Below, one piece after another: positions 1 through 6,426 of a stretch of DNA of 17,481 nucleotides (its first letter is position 1; each line of letters opens with the position of its first letter). The stretch comes from an uncultured Campylobacter sp. (GTDB lineage Bacteria; Campylobacterota; Campylobacteria; Campylobacterales; Campylobacteraceae). Location: positions 1 through 17,481 of the forward strand of contig CALKQT010000019.1 in assembly GCA_937990735.1 (NCBI GenBank), in the 5' to 3' direction. Below the pieces are notes generated by a model. That model was not told the origin of the DNA. It saw only the letters and a list, made by a program, of their open reading frames with translations, and did not search any database. The position numbers and the translations under genes are program-made.

Positions 1-57
1 CGCCCATATCGCTATTCGCACCGCATTTTTTATCAATCTCACTTTTTTACCTTTTAT

Positions 58-1140
58 ATGAGATTTATCAGGGATGATACAAATACTACTCAAGAGCTTA
101 TAAAGCTAGGTGCGGATATACATAAAAAAGATGAATACAAGCTATCCGCTATGGCCTATGCGATAGAAAATAATGCTACCAATACTGTTAAACTATTGCT
201 CGATAATGGAATTAAATTTAATGAGATCAATATAGTACAAGGGTATATAGGATGCCCTTGGTATTCCAAAGATACAGAAATTATAGTTGATAATAATAAA
301 ATAGATGTAAAATTTACTGGATGCATAAAGGGAGAATCCTCAAAAGATCCTATTTATCCATTAAGCTATGCAATATATAGTAATTTGATAGAAATTGCCG
401 ATATGATGCTACAAAGAGGTATGAAACCGAAAGCATATGAAGGTCCTTTGTATTATTTAAGTGAGAACGGCGTTTCGTTTAAACAAAAGGAAATATTTAA
501 AAAATCTATTTATACTTTTCTTCCGCGGGATATGATGTATAAAGATAAATTAGAATTATTAATAAAATATAATATAGATGGTCTACCGAGTCAAGATGAT
601 ATTGTTACGGCTTATAGAAATTGTTTGGATAGTTTAGTTGGATCTATAAAAAAGAAGGAGTCTTACATAAACCATATGAATGATTACTGCTATGGAGAGA
701 AGATTTTAGAATCATACGATTGGGCTCTTCGGGGTAGATGGTCGGTAAAACATAACGAAGAGAGGGAAAAAGGAACCGATAGATACTGGAAAGAAAAAGA
801 TTTTATAAAATTTTTCGGCTATATGCCAAACGATAAAAAATGTACTAAGCTAGAACCGGATATTAAAATATTAAATTTCTATAATATGAAAATAGATAGA
901 TATAAAGCTCTTTGCGGCAATGGGCTAAGCGATGAAGAGATTTTGCAAAAAAGCAGCCTCAAAGATAAAAATAGTACCGAGGTATTCGATATTGAAACAT
1001 TTTTTAAATATTTAAATTTTAAGGAAATGTTAGAGGAAGCAAAAGTGAAAATTCTACATAACGGTGAGAAAATTGATATAAAAGACTATGCTGAAATTCT
1101 AAGACAAGAAGCAGCTAAAAAACTAGATAGTAATCAATAA
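58..1140 (+). CDS. Ankyrin-repeat-containing protein, A+T-rich, 5' end uncertain
   Basis: Reads as 360 residues from the ATG at 58. Ankyrin-like helix pairs are visible at about residues 12-57 (LIKLGADIHKKDE, then AMAYAIENNATNTVKLLLDNGIKF) and 101-125 (PLSYAIYSNLIEIADMMLQRGM). The rest (about 150-360) is rich in Lys, Asp, Tyr and Ile with no domain I recognise. Ankyrin repeats mediate protein-protein binding, so a partner-binding role is the most that can be said. There is no signal peptide or membrane segment. The start is doubtful: no Shine-Dalgarno precedes 58, the frame is open back to base 1, and the protein begins in the second half of a repeat. The gene may therefore start upstream of the window or be 5'-truncated. 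Base and codon use (AAA, ATA, AGA, GAT) differ sharply from the GCG/CGC-rich neighbours, which suggests horizontal acquisition. The gene is convincing; the function is unknown. Confidence 0.7.
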   Translation: MRFIRDDTNTTQELIKLGADIHKKDEYKLSAMAYAIENNATNTVKLLLDNGIKFNEINIVQGYIGCPWYSKDTEIIVDNNKIDVKFTGCIKGESSKDPIYPLSYAIYSNLIEIADMMLQRGMKPKAYEGPLYYLSENGVSFKQKEIFKKSIYTFLPRDMMYKDKLELLIKYNIDGLPSQDDIVTAYRNCLDSLVGSIKKKESYINHMNDYCYGEKILESYDWALRGRWSVKHNEEREKGTDRYWKEKDFIKFFGYMPNDKKCTKLEPDIKILNFYNMKIDRYKALCGNGLSDEEILQKSSLKDKNSTEVFDIETFFKYLNFKEMLEEAKVKILHNGEKIDIKDYAEILRQEAAKKLDSNQ

Positions 1141-1262
1141 ATTTGAAGGAGTAAAACTATATAGCATAAGAACTTAAGCGATATAGCAGGCAAAGCTTTT
1201 CTAAATTTTTATTAAAATTTTCCCCGCTAGGCTGCAAAGCCTTAAATTAATCCAAATTTCAC
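1141..1262. other. Short spacer with an orphan ribosome-binding site
   Basis: Immediately after the ankyrin stop lies GAAGGAG (1145-1151), a good Shine-Dalgarno sequence with no start codon at a suitable distance (ACTATATAGCATAA follows). This could be the remnant of a deleted downstream gene. The rest is A+T-rich and leads into the promoter of the next gene. Confidence 0.3.
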
Positions 1263-1268
1263 TATAAT
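1263..1268 (+). promoter_or_regulatory. Candidate -10 box for the class V aminotransferase gene
   Basis: A perfect TATAAT lies 27 bases upstream of the ATG at 1296, inside an A+T-rich stretch typical of Campylobacter promoters, which often lack a clear -35. A ribosome site, AAAGG (1285-1289), lies between it and the start. Confidence 0.5.
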
Positions 1269-1295
1269 TAATCACTTTAATTTTAAAGGCCGCGA

Positions 1296-2621
1296 ATGCT
1301 AAGCTTAGACGAAATTCGAAAAAATATCATCCTAAAACCGGGCGTGCATTATTTTGACTACACCGCTTCCGGGCTTGCTTATGAGCCCGTAGAGCGCGAG
1401 ATAGGCGAAATTTTAAAAACCTACGCCAACACTCACTCCGACAGTAGCTCCAGCGCCATCATTACGCAGCGTCGCTACGAGGGCGCGCGCGAGAGTCTAA
1501 AAAAGCTGCTAGGGCTTGACGAGCGGTTTTATCTCATCGCCTGCGGGCAGGGCGCGACGGCTGCGATCAAGAAATTTCAGGAGCTGCTCGGCATCTACCT
1601 GCCGCCTGCGACCAGAAGCGTGATCGGCGAGGCAAATTTACGCGCCGCGCAGCTTCCGCTCGTGCTCGTTTCGCCATACGAACACCACTCAAACGAGCTT
1701 AGTTTTCGCGAGGGGCTTTGCGACTACATGCGCGTGCCGCTTAGTGAATCAGGCGAGATCGATCTGCTTGCACTTGAGCGCATACTGAAGCTAAATGCGG
1801 GACGCCGCATCATCGGCTCGTTTAGCGCCGCCTCAAACGTCACGGGCGTCATTAGCGATTATAAAAAGATCAGCGAGCTAATCAGGGCCGCGGGCGGCAT
1901 CGTCGCCTTTGACTGCGCGGCGCTGAGCTCGCACGAAAATTTAGATTGCGACTATTTCGATGCGATTTTCCTCTCGCCTCATAAGTTGCTCGGCGGAGTC
2001 GCAAGTTGCGGGCTTTTAGCGATCAAAAAGGAGCTGCTTAACAGTGATATACCGACCTTTGCCGCGGGCGGGACGGTCGCCTACGCTAGCCGCGAAGGGC
2101 ACGTGTTTTTGAAAAACCCCGAGCAGCTAGAGGAGGGCGGTACGCCGCCCATAATCGGGCTTATGCGGGCAAATTTGGCTTATGCGCTGCGAAACGAAGT
2201 GGGGTTTGAGAAGATAAAAAGCGCCGAGAACGAGCTCGCACGTCTTTTTGAGAGCGAGCTAGCGGGCATAGACGAGATCATAAACTACGCTCCAAAGGGC
2301 GCACCGCGGCTACCGATTTTTTCGTTTAATATTCGCGGCGTCTCGGCGTATGATTTCGCCGCGAGCCTTAGCAACGACTTCGGTATCCAGACGCGCGCGG
2401 GCGTGATGTGCGCCGGGCCCTACGCTCACGATCTGCTGGGTATCAAGGAGGGGCGCATGCCGGAAAGTAAGCCGGGCTTTGTACGCGTGAGCCTGCACTA
2501 CACGCACACCGAGCGCGACGTGCTCTATCTTGTGGGCGCGATAAAATCCTGCATCAAAAAGCACCGCGAGCTTTGGGGCGAGGAAAAGGCGATGTATGAG
2601 ATGTTCGGCGGGAAAATTTAA
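1296..2621 (+). CDS. Class V aminotransferase / cysteine-desulfurase-like PLP enzyme
   Basis: A 441-residue, fold-type I PLP-dependent protein of the NifS/SufS-like class V family. Visible landmarks are the N-terminal YFDYTASG (19-26), which resembles the substrate-side YLD.AA motif of this family; CGQGATAA (83-90), which should bind the PLP phosphate; EHH (129-131), whose His should stack on the cofactor; FDCAAL (205-210), whose Asp 206 should contact the pyridine nitrogen; and SPHKLLGG (227-234) with Lys 230 as the Schiff-base lysine. These roles follow from the family. The C-terminal part contains a TRAGVMCAGP segment (about residues 367-376) that matches the RAG..CA..... region of cysteine desulfurases. 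The ATG at 1296 has AAAGG six bases upstream and its own -10 box. The gene stands alone between spacers, so context gives no substrate. It could be a selenocysteine lyase, a desulfurase or another class V enzyme; iscS/sufS partners are absent. Confidence 0.85.
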   Translation: MLSLDEIRKNIILKPGVHYFDYTASGLAYEPVEREIGEILKTYANTHSDSSSSAIITQRRYEGARESLKKLLGLDERFYLIACGQGATAAIKKFQELLGIYLPPATRSVIGEANLRAAQLPLVLVSPYEHHSNELSFREGLCDYMRVPLSESGEIDLLALERILKLNAGRRIIGSFSAASNVTGVISDYKKISELIRAAGGIVAFDCAALSSHENLDCDYFDAIFLSPHKLLGGVASCGLLAIKKELLNSDIPTFAAGGTVAYASREGHVFLKNPEQLEEGGTPPIIGLMRANLAYALRNEVGFEKIKSAENELARLFESELAGIDEIINYAPKGAPRLPIFSFNIRGVSAYDFAASLSNDFGIQTRAGVMCAGPYAHDLLGIKEGRMPESKPGFVRVSLHYTHTERDVLYLVGAIKSCIKKHRELWGEEKAMYEMFGGKI

Positions 2622-2654
2622 GCGGCGCGGGTTAGGGTCTTACCGCTTTGTTTG
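2620..2654 (+). terminator. Weak candidate terminator after the aminotransferase gene
   Basis: AAGCGG (2620-2625) pairs with CCGCTT (2643-2648), followed by TGTTTG. The stem is only six base pairs with a long loop and it overlaps the stop codon, so this is a modest candidate. Confidence 0.3.
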
Positions 2655-3094
2655 AGCTCTAGTGAAATTTTGTAAAATTCTGCGCCGTTTTTAAAATTTA
2701 TCGGAATTCCGTGCCGTCTCTTCGGAATTTTACGCGGGTTTTGCGCCGCAGAATTCTTACCATCGTTCCGCCTTTGCACTGCAGGCGAAATAAACGGCAC
2801 GTTTCGCGGAGTAACGTATAATTCTGCCCGTAAATTTACAAGTAAATTCCACAGAGTTAAAATTTAGAATTCTAAAATCCGCGCCTAGAATTTTAAAATT
2901 TCACGCCGCGCCGCTAGGTAAAGCCATACCTATAAATTTCAAAATTTAAAGGCGCAAATTTTATGCGCTCTGTTTCACCAGATACGCCGCGATAGATGGT
3001 TCGCAGTGAAAATTTGAGGCAGAAATGAAATTTATTAGCGCCGCGCGAATAAAATTCTAAAGCAAAATTAAGCTTATCCGCACTTCGCGCAGAA
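2655..3094. other. Intergenic spacer, no gene seen
   Basis: About 440 bases between the aminotransferase and the 3' end of tupC. The only long frames are low-complexity shadows without ribosome sites. The stretch is dense in GAATT/AAATTTTA words, including the palindrome CGGAATTCCG near 2702. A TATAAT at 2817-2822 reads rightward but leads to no open frame. It could drive an untranslated RNA, but nothing else supports this. Confidence 0.5.
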
Positions 3095-4324
3095 CTACTC
3101 CAGCCCTAAAAACGCGCCGTCTTCAAATCCGAAATAGATCCTCTCGCCCGCGCTCCAGTGCCGCTCATCCTGCGCCGTGACGCATTTTAGCAACACATCG
3201 CCCGCCTTGATCTTGATGAGCAGCGAGGAGCCGTACTGAAGCGAAACCGAGTGCAAAATCCCCGCGAAGCAGCGCTCAAACGGGCTTTGGGATAATAAAA
3301 TTTTACTCGGATTTATCGCGATTTTGCGAGCGCGTGCGAGCCCCTCTTCAAGGCGCAGCGAAATTTCATCCGAAAATTTTAAAACTCCGTTTTGCACGTC
3401 AAAGATATTTTTGTATTCAAACTCGCATATCTTGCCGCGATGCAGAAATACGCTTCTTTGCGCGATCGCACTGAGCCATTTCTCGTCGTGGCTGGCGATG
3501 ATAAAACCGCAGCCGTAGCGACTCCGCATAAATAAAATCGCGCGCGCAAAGAGCTTGGAAGCGGCAAGATCGAGGCTGTTGGTCGGCTCGTCGAGCAGAT
3601 AGAGCTTTGCGCGCTGCGCCAGAGCGAGCGCAAACGCGATGCGCTGCGTCTGCCCCGAGCTAAGCTCGAAATGCTTCTTTGATAAAAAACTTCTATCAAG
3701 CCCCGTTAGGGCGAGCGCCTCATCCACTCTCTCGTCAAATTCCGCAAGCGCGCCGCGGCTTTTGAGCGCAAATTTAAAATTTTGCTCCACGCTGCGTTTT
3801 AAAAGCACGGGCTCGGGCAGCAGCAGGCAGATCTGCCGCAACGTCTGCAAAGAGGGCGCCTGCTGTCCCCAAAGCTCCATGCTGCCGCTACTCGGGCGCT
3901 GCAAAAAGGCCAAAATCCGCAGCAACGTGGATTTTCCGCTGCCGTTGGAACCTAAAAGCGCCGTGATGCCGCTCGTATTTAGATCGAGACTGGGGATATT
4001 TAAAATTTCGCTCCGTCCGTAGCGCAGCACTAGATCTCGCACCGAGATCAGCTCGCTATTGGGTACAGATCGCGCTGCGGCTGAATTCTCACTCGCGAAA
4101 TTCTCGCTCTTGGAATTTTCACTCGCAGAATTTGCACTAATGGAATTCTCGGTCGGAGAATTTTTACTCGTAGAATTTCCCGCAGTGGAATTTTTACTCG
4201 TAGAATTCTCGCCTGCATAATTTACGTCTGTGGAATTTTCACTCATAAAATTTTCGTGCTTCCGCTCCGCCCGGTTTTTGTCCGTGAAATTCTTGCTCGG
4301 GCGCGTTTGCTTGTCTGCATTCAT
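3095..4324 (-). CDS. tupC: Tungstate ABC transporter ATP-binding protein, with a repetitive N-terminal extension
   Basis: A 409-residue ABC ATPase that should power tungstate import with the adjacent TupB. Walker A is GSNGSGKST (125-133), the signature LSSGQ (221-225), Walker B LYLLDEPT (241-248) and the switch His is in ASHD (His 279). A C-terminal region (about 335-409) resembles the TOBE/MOBE-type domain of molybdate/tungstate ATPases. Unusually, about 90 residues precede the ATPase core, and residues 31-80 are ten tandem five-residue units ending in Asn (STSKN, SPTEN, SASEN and similar). The start at 4324 is supported: it overlaps the tupB stop as ATGA and has AAAAAGG eight bases upstream in tupB. 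Met 27 is a possible internal start with a poorer ribosome site. The extension is hydrophilic, probably disordered and cytoplasmic; its role is unknown. Assignment as tungstate rather than molybdate rests on the TupA/TupB neighbours. Confidence 0.88.
   Translation of the reverse strand: MNADKQTRPSKNFTDKNRAERKHENFMSENSTDVNYAGENSTSKNSTAGNSTSKNSPTENSISANSASENSKSENFASENSAAARSVPNSELISVRDLVLRYGRSEILNIPSLDLNTSGITALLGSNGSGKSTLLRILAFLQRPSSGSMELWGQQAPSLQTLRQICLLLPEPVLLKRSVEQNFKFALKSRGALAEFDERVDEALALTGLDRSFLSKKHFELSSGQTQRIAFALALAQRAKLYLLDEPTNSLDLAASKLFARAILFMRSRYGCGFIIASHDEKWLSAIAQRSVFLHRGKICEFEYKNIFDVQNGVLKFSDEISLRLEEGLARARKIAINPSKILLSQSPFERCFAGILHSVSLQYGSSLLIKIKAGDVLLKCVTAQDERHWSAGERIYFGFEDGAFLGLE
4085..4249 (-). 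repeat. 15-bp tandem repeat inside tupC (Asn/Ser-rich pentapeptide array)
   Basis: On the plus strand a GAATT-type core recurs every 15 bases through this stretch. It encodes roughly eleven five-residue units with Asn at every fifth position (residues 30 to 80). Copies have diverged (GAATTC, GAATTT, AAATTC), but the spacing is constant. Because 15 is a multiple of three, gain or loss of a copy would change protein length without a frameshift. Confidence 0.85.
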
Positions 4325-5013
4325 CGATCTAGCCTTTTTAGCGCGTGGATGGCTAAATTTACCGCAAACGCTATCAAAATCAGCACCAGCGCGAGCGCTA
4401 TACCCATCGCAAACTCGCCCTTGTTGGTCTCAAGCGAGATCGCCGTGGTGATCGTGCGGGTGAAATATTTGATATTGCCGCCGATCATCATCGCTACGCC
4501 CACCTCGGCAACGATCCGCCCGTAAGCGGTGGCGATGACGACGAGTAGGGCGTAGCGCAGCTCGTAAAGCACGCAAAGGATTAAATTTAGCGGGCTTAGG
4601 CGGTAGTTCATAATGTTTAGATAGTGCTTTTTGTCCATATTTTCGATAACGCTGGCGCTTAGCGAGACGATGATAGGAAGCGCCAACACAAACTGTCCGA
4701 GCATCACGGCTTTGAGCGTAAAAAGCAGCCCCAGCTCGCCAAAAGGGCCGTTTCTGGAGATGAAAGCGTAAAGGATCAGTCCTATCGCCACCGTGGGCAT
4801 CGCAAGCGCTACGTCGCTTAAAAGCCTAAGCGTTCTGCGAGCGCGAAATTCGTAAAATCCGAGGATAAATCCTATCGGAAAGCCGATTAAAATCGCAAAA
4901 AGTATCGAGATACTCGAAGTATAAAGCGTCGCCTTAATCGCCGAAAAGGTCTCCGCATCGCCGCTAAGAAGCAACCCGAATGCGCTTAAAATTCCTTCTA
5001 AAATAAAGTCCAA
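4321..5013 (-). CDS. tupB: Tungstate ABC transporter permease
   Basis: A 230-residue inner-membrane permease with the length and layout of TupB. Hydrophobic segments lie near residues 25-52, 66-84, 95-121, 141-163 and 202-224. The cytoplasmic coupling loop AYGRIVAEVGVAMMIGGN (163-180) is the EAA-type segment that contacts the ATPase. It should form the channel that receives tungstate from TupA, powered by TupC. The start is TTG at 5013, with AGGA seven bases upstream on the minus strand (plus positions 5021-5024), so the non-ATG start is credible. The gene ends in an ATGA overlap with tupC, which implies translational coupling. It is transcribed away from tupA. Similarity to the CysT/ModB permease class alone would allow another oxyanion; the TupA neighbour settles it in favour of tungstate. 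Confidence 0.88.
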   Translation of the reverse strand: MDFILEGILSAFGLLLSGDAETFSAIKATLYTSSISILFAILIGFPIGFILGFYEFRARRTLRLLSDVALAMPTVAIGLILYAFISRNGPFGELGLLFTLKAVMLGQFVLALPIIVSLSASVIENMDKKHYLNIMNYRLSPLNLILCVLYELRYALLVVIATAYGRIVAEVGVAMMIGGNIKYFTRTITTAISLETNKGEFAMGIALALVLILIAFAVNLAIHALKRLDR

Positions 5014-5047
5014 GATTGTGTCCTAAATGTTCTATTCTGGCAAATTT

Positions 5048-5066
5048 ATATGCTATAATAGCATAT
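5048..5066. promoter_or_regulatory. Perfect 19-base palindrome over the divergent tupA/tupB promoters (candidate operator)
   Basis: The left arm ATATGCTAT (5048-5056), a single central A (5057) and the right arm ATAGCATAT (5058-5066) are a perfect inverted repeat. The -10 of tupA, TATAAT (5054-5059), lies inside it, and on the minus strand TATTAT (5060-5055) can serve as the -10 for tupB. A dimeric repressor bound here would block both directions at once. Which regulator is unknown; a ModE-like oxyanion sensor would fit the gene content. Confidence 0.7.
5054..5059 (+). promoter_or_regulatory. -10 box of the tupA promoter
   Basis: TATAAT preceded by TGC, about 7 bases before a predicted start near 5066. 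It gives a short leader that contains AAGGAG (5073-5078), correctly spaced from the ATG at 5084. No -35 match is evident, as is common in Campylobacter. Confidence 0.65.
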
Positions 5067-5083
5067 TTTTTAAAGGAGATAAC

Positions 5084-5902
5084 ATGAAAAAAATATTTTT
5101 TGTTTCGCTCGCTCTTAGTGCGAGCCTTTTTGCCGCCGATAACGATTTGGTGATGGCAACTACAACGAGCACCGATAATACGGGCTTGTTAGACGCTATC
5201 TATCCTGCGTATAAGGCGGAGACCGGCGTCGATATCAAATGGACGGCGGTAGGTACGGGTGCTGCTCTAAAGCTTGGCGAGAACTGCGATGCGGACATAC
5301 TTTTTGTGCATTCGCCGAAGGTCGAGAAAGAATTTGTAGAAAAAGGCTTCGGCGTTGATCGCACGCCCGTTATGTATAACGATTTTATCCTCATCGCCGA
5401 TAAATCGATCGCGCCTAAATTTAAAGGTAAGGACCTTAAGGGCTCGTTTGAGCTAATTAAGGCGGAGAAGATTAAATTTTTCTCTCGCGGCGATAAATCT
5501 GGCACCGATAACAAAGAGAAAGGAATTTGGAAAAAGGTCGATGGCGCCGTGCCTGAAAACGAGGCGTGGTATAACCAAACCGGTCAAGGTATGATCGCTA
5601 CGATCAACGCAGCCGCCGAGCAAAAGGGCGTGACCTTCACCGATCGCGGCACTTACATCAAATATGAGGACAATAAAAAGGGAAATCCGGATATGGTTAT
5701 CATCAACGAAGGCGATAACGATCTGAAGAATTTTTATTCCGTAATCGCGGTCAATCCGAAGCACTGCCCAAAAGCCGACTACGAAAACGCGCAGCGCTTC
5801 ATCAAATGGATCACTAGCGAGAAGGGGCAGAAGTTCGTAGGCGATTTCAAGCTGCTAAATAAGCCGCTTTTCACCCCTGATGCGAATACTCGCAAGAATT
5901 AG
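5084..5902 (+). CDS. tupA: Tungstate-binding periplasmic protein
   Basis: A 272-residue substrate-binding protein. A classical signal peptide, MKKIFFVSLALSASLFAA, ends near residue 18 before DND, so the mature protein is periplasmic. The mature N-terminus carries MATTTSTDNTGLLDAIYP (24-41), whose TTTS segment is the hallmark oxyanion-binding motif of TupA-type proteins, followed by TAVGTGAALKLGENCDADILFVHSP, also typical of the family. The frame is open 19 codons further upstream to 5027, but the -10 box lies within that extension and AAGGAG (5073-5078) sits five bases before the ATG at 5084. The start at 5084 is therefore chosen. It is divergent from tupBC, an arrangement also known in C. 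jejuni. It captures tungstate with very high affinity and delivers it to TupB (family knowledge). Confidence 0.93.
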   Translation: MKKIFFVSLALSASLFAADNDLVMATTTSTDNTGLLDAIYPAYKAETGVDIKWTAVGTGAALKLGENCDADILFVHSPKVEKEFVEKGFGVDRTPVMYNDFILIADKSIAPKFKGKDLKGSFELIKAEKIKFFSRGDKSGTDNKEKGIWKKVDGAVPENEAWYNQTGQGMIATINAAAEQKGVTFTDRGTYIKYEDNKKGNPDMVIINEGDNDLKNFYSVIAVNPKHCPKADYENAQRFIKWITSEKGQKFVGDFKLLNKPLFTPDANTRKN

Positions 5903-5926
5903 CTCTAGCTAAATAAGGCTAAATTT

Positions 5927-5968
5927 AAAGCCCAAAGGCAAAGCGCCGTCTTTGGGCTTTTGCTTTTT
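5927..5968 (+). terminator. Rho-independent terminator of tupA
   Basis: An 11-base-pair perfect stem, AAAGCCCAAAG (5927-5937) with CTTTGGGCTTT (5950-5960), is followed by TGCTTTTT. It lies 24 bases after the tupA stop. This is the best terminator in the window. Confidence 0.88.
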
Positions 5969-6426
5969 AATAAATCAATCTACGCGCCTTTAAATTTAGC
6001 TCTTTTGCTTCTAAATTTAGCGGGCGTTTTTTACCGCGTCTTTTTACGATACATTTTTTACTTTCTCGCCATACGTTTAAATTTATCGCAGCTTCGTTTG
6101 TCTGTAATAGGCTTAAAATTTCAGCTATATTTGGGATCAGTGGGGATAAATTTCAGTCGCGTTCGGATATGCTCTAATGTCTAGCGAGATTTATACAGCG
6201 CAAAATTTAGTAGTATTTATGTTTGACTCAAATTTTAGTTTGTTATGAATTAAATTTTGAAGTTGCGGTTAAGCTCGGGCGTATGAAAAACGCCCGAGCC
6301 TGTGAAGCTATGAAATTTCATGTGCGGTTTATGGGGTCGCTTCTGCCGCGCGTTGGTAAAATTACTTTTCAAGCTCTAGCAAAATTACCGAGCGCGCGGC
6401 TATAAATTTCACTTTGCACGAGCGAG
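5969..6426. other. Intergenic spacer between tupA and dnaK
   Basis: Two short rightward frames exist here (5960-6184 and 6223-6405), but neither has a ribosome site or a recognisable product. The first begins inside the tupA terminator. The only clear structure is the hairpin at 6273-6299, listed separately. Confidence 0.5.
6273..6299. terminator. Strong G+C-rich hairpin downstream of dnaK
   Basis: GCTCGGGCGT (6273-6282) and ACGCCCGAGC (6290-6299) form a perfect 10-base-pair stem with a seven-base loop. It lies about 130 bases past the dnaK stop on the minus strand. Neither strand has a T-run after it, so it may be a 3'-end stabiliser, a processed terminator or a protein site rather than a classical terminator. 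Confidence 0.4.

Noticed and set aside
2310..2564. Minus-strand open frame inside the class V aminotransferase gene
   Set aside because: It lies wholly inside a well-supported gene, has no ribosome site and no recognisable motif.
3379..4022. Open frames on both strands across the tupC ATPase core
   Set aside because: They overlap intact Walker A, signature and Walker B coding sequence and are explained by the G+C-rich codon bias.
5027..5083. Longer TupA starting at 5027
   Set aside because: The -10 box and AAGGAG lie inside the extension, and the signal peptide begins exactly at 5084.
5960..6184. A 74-residue hydrophobic frame after tupA
   Set aside because: It begins inside the tupA terminator, lacks a ribosome site, and its Leu-rich translation comes from AAATTTA-type intergenic words.
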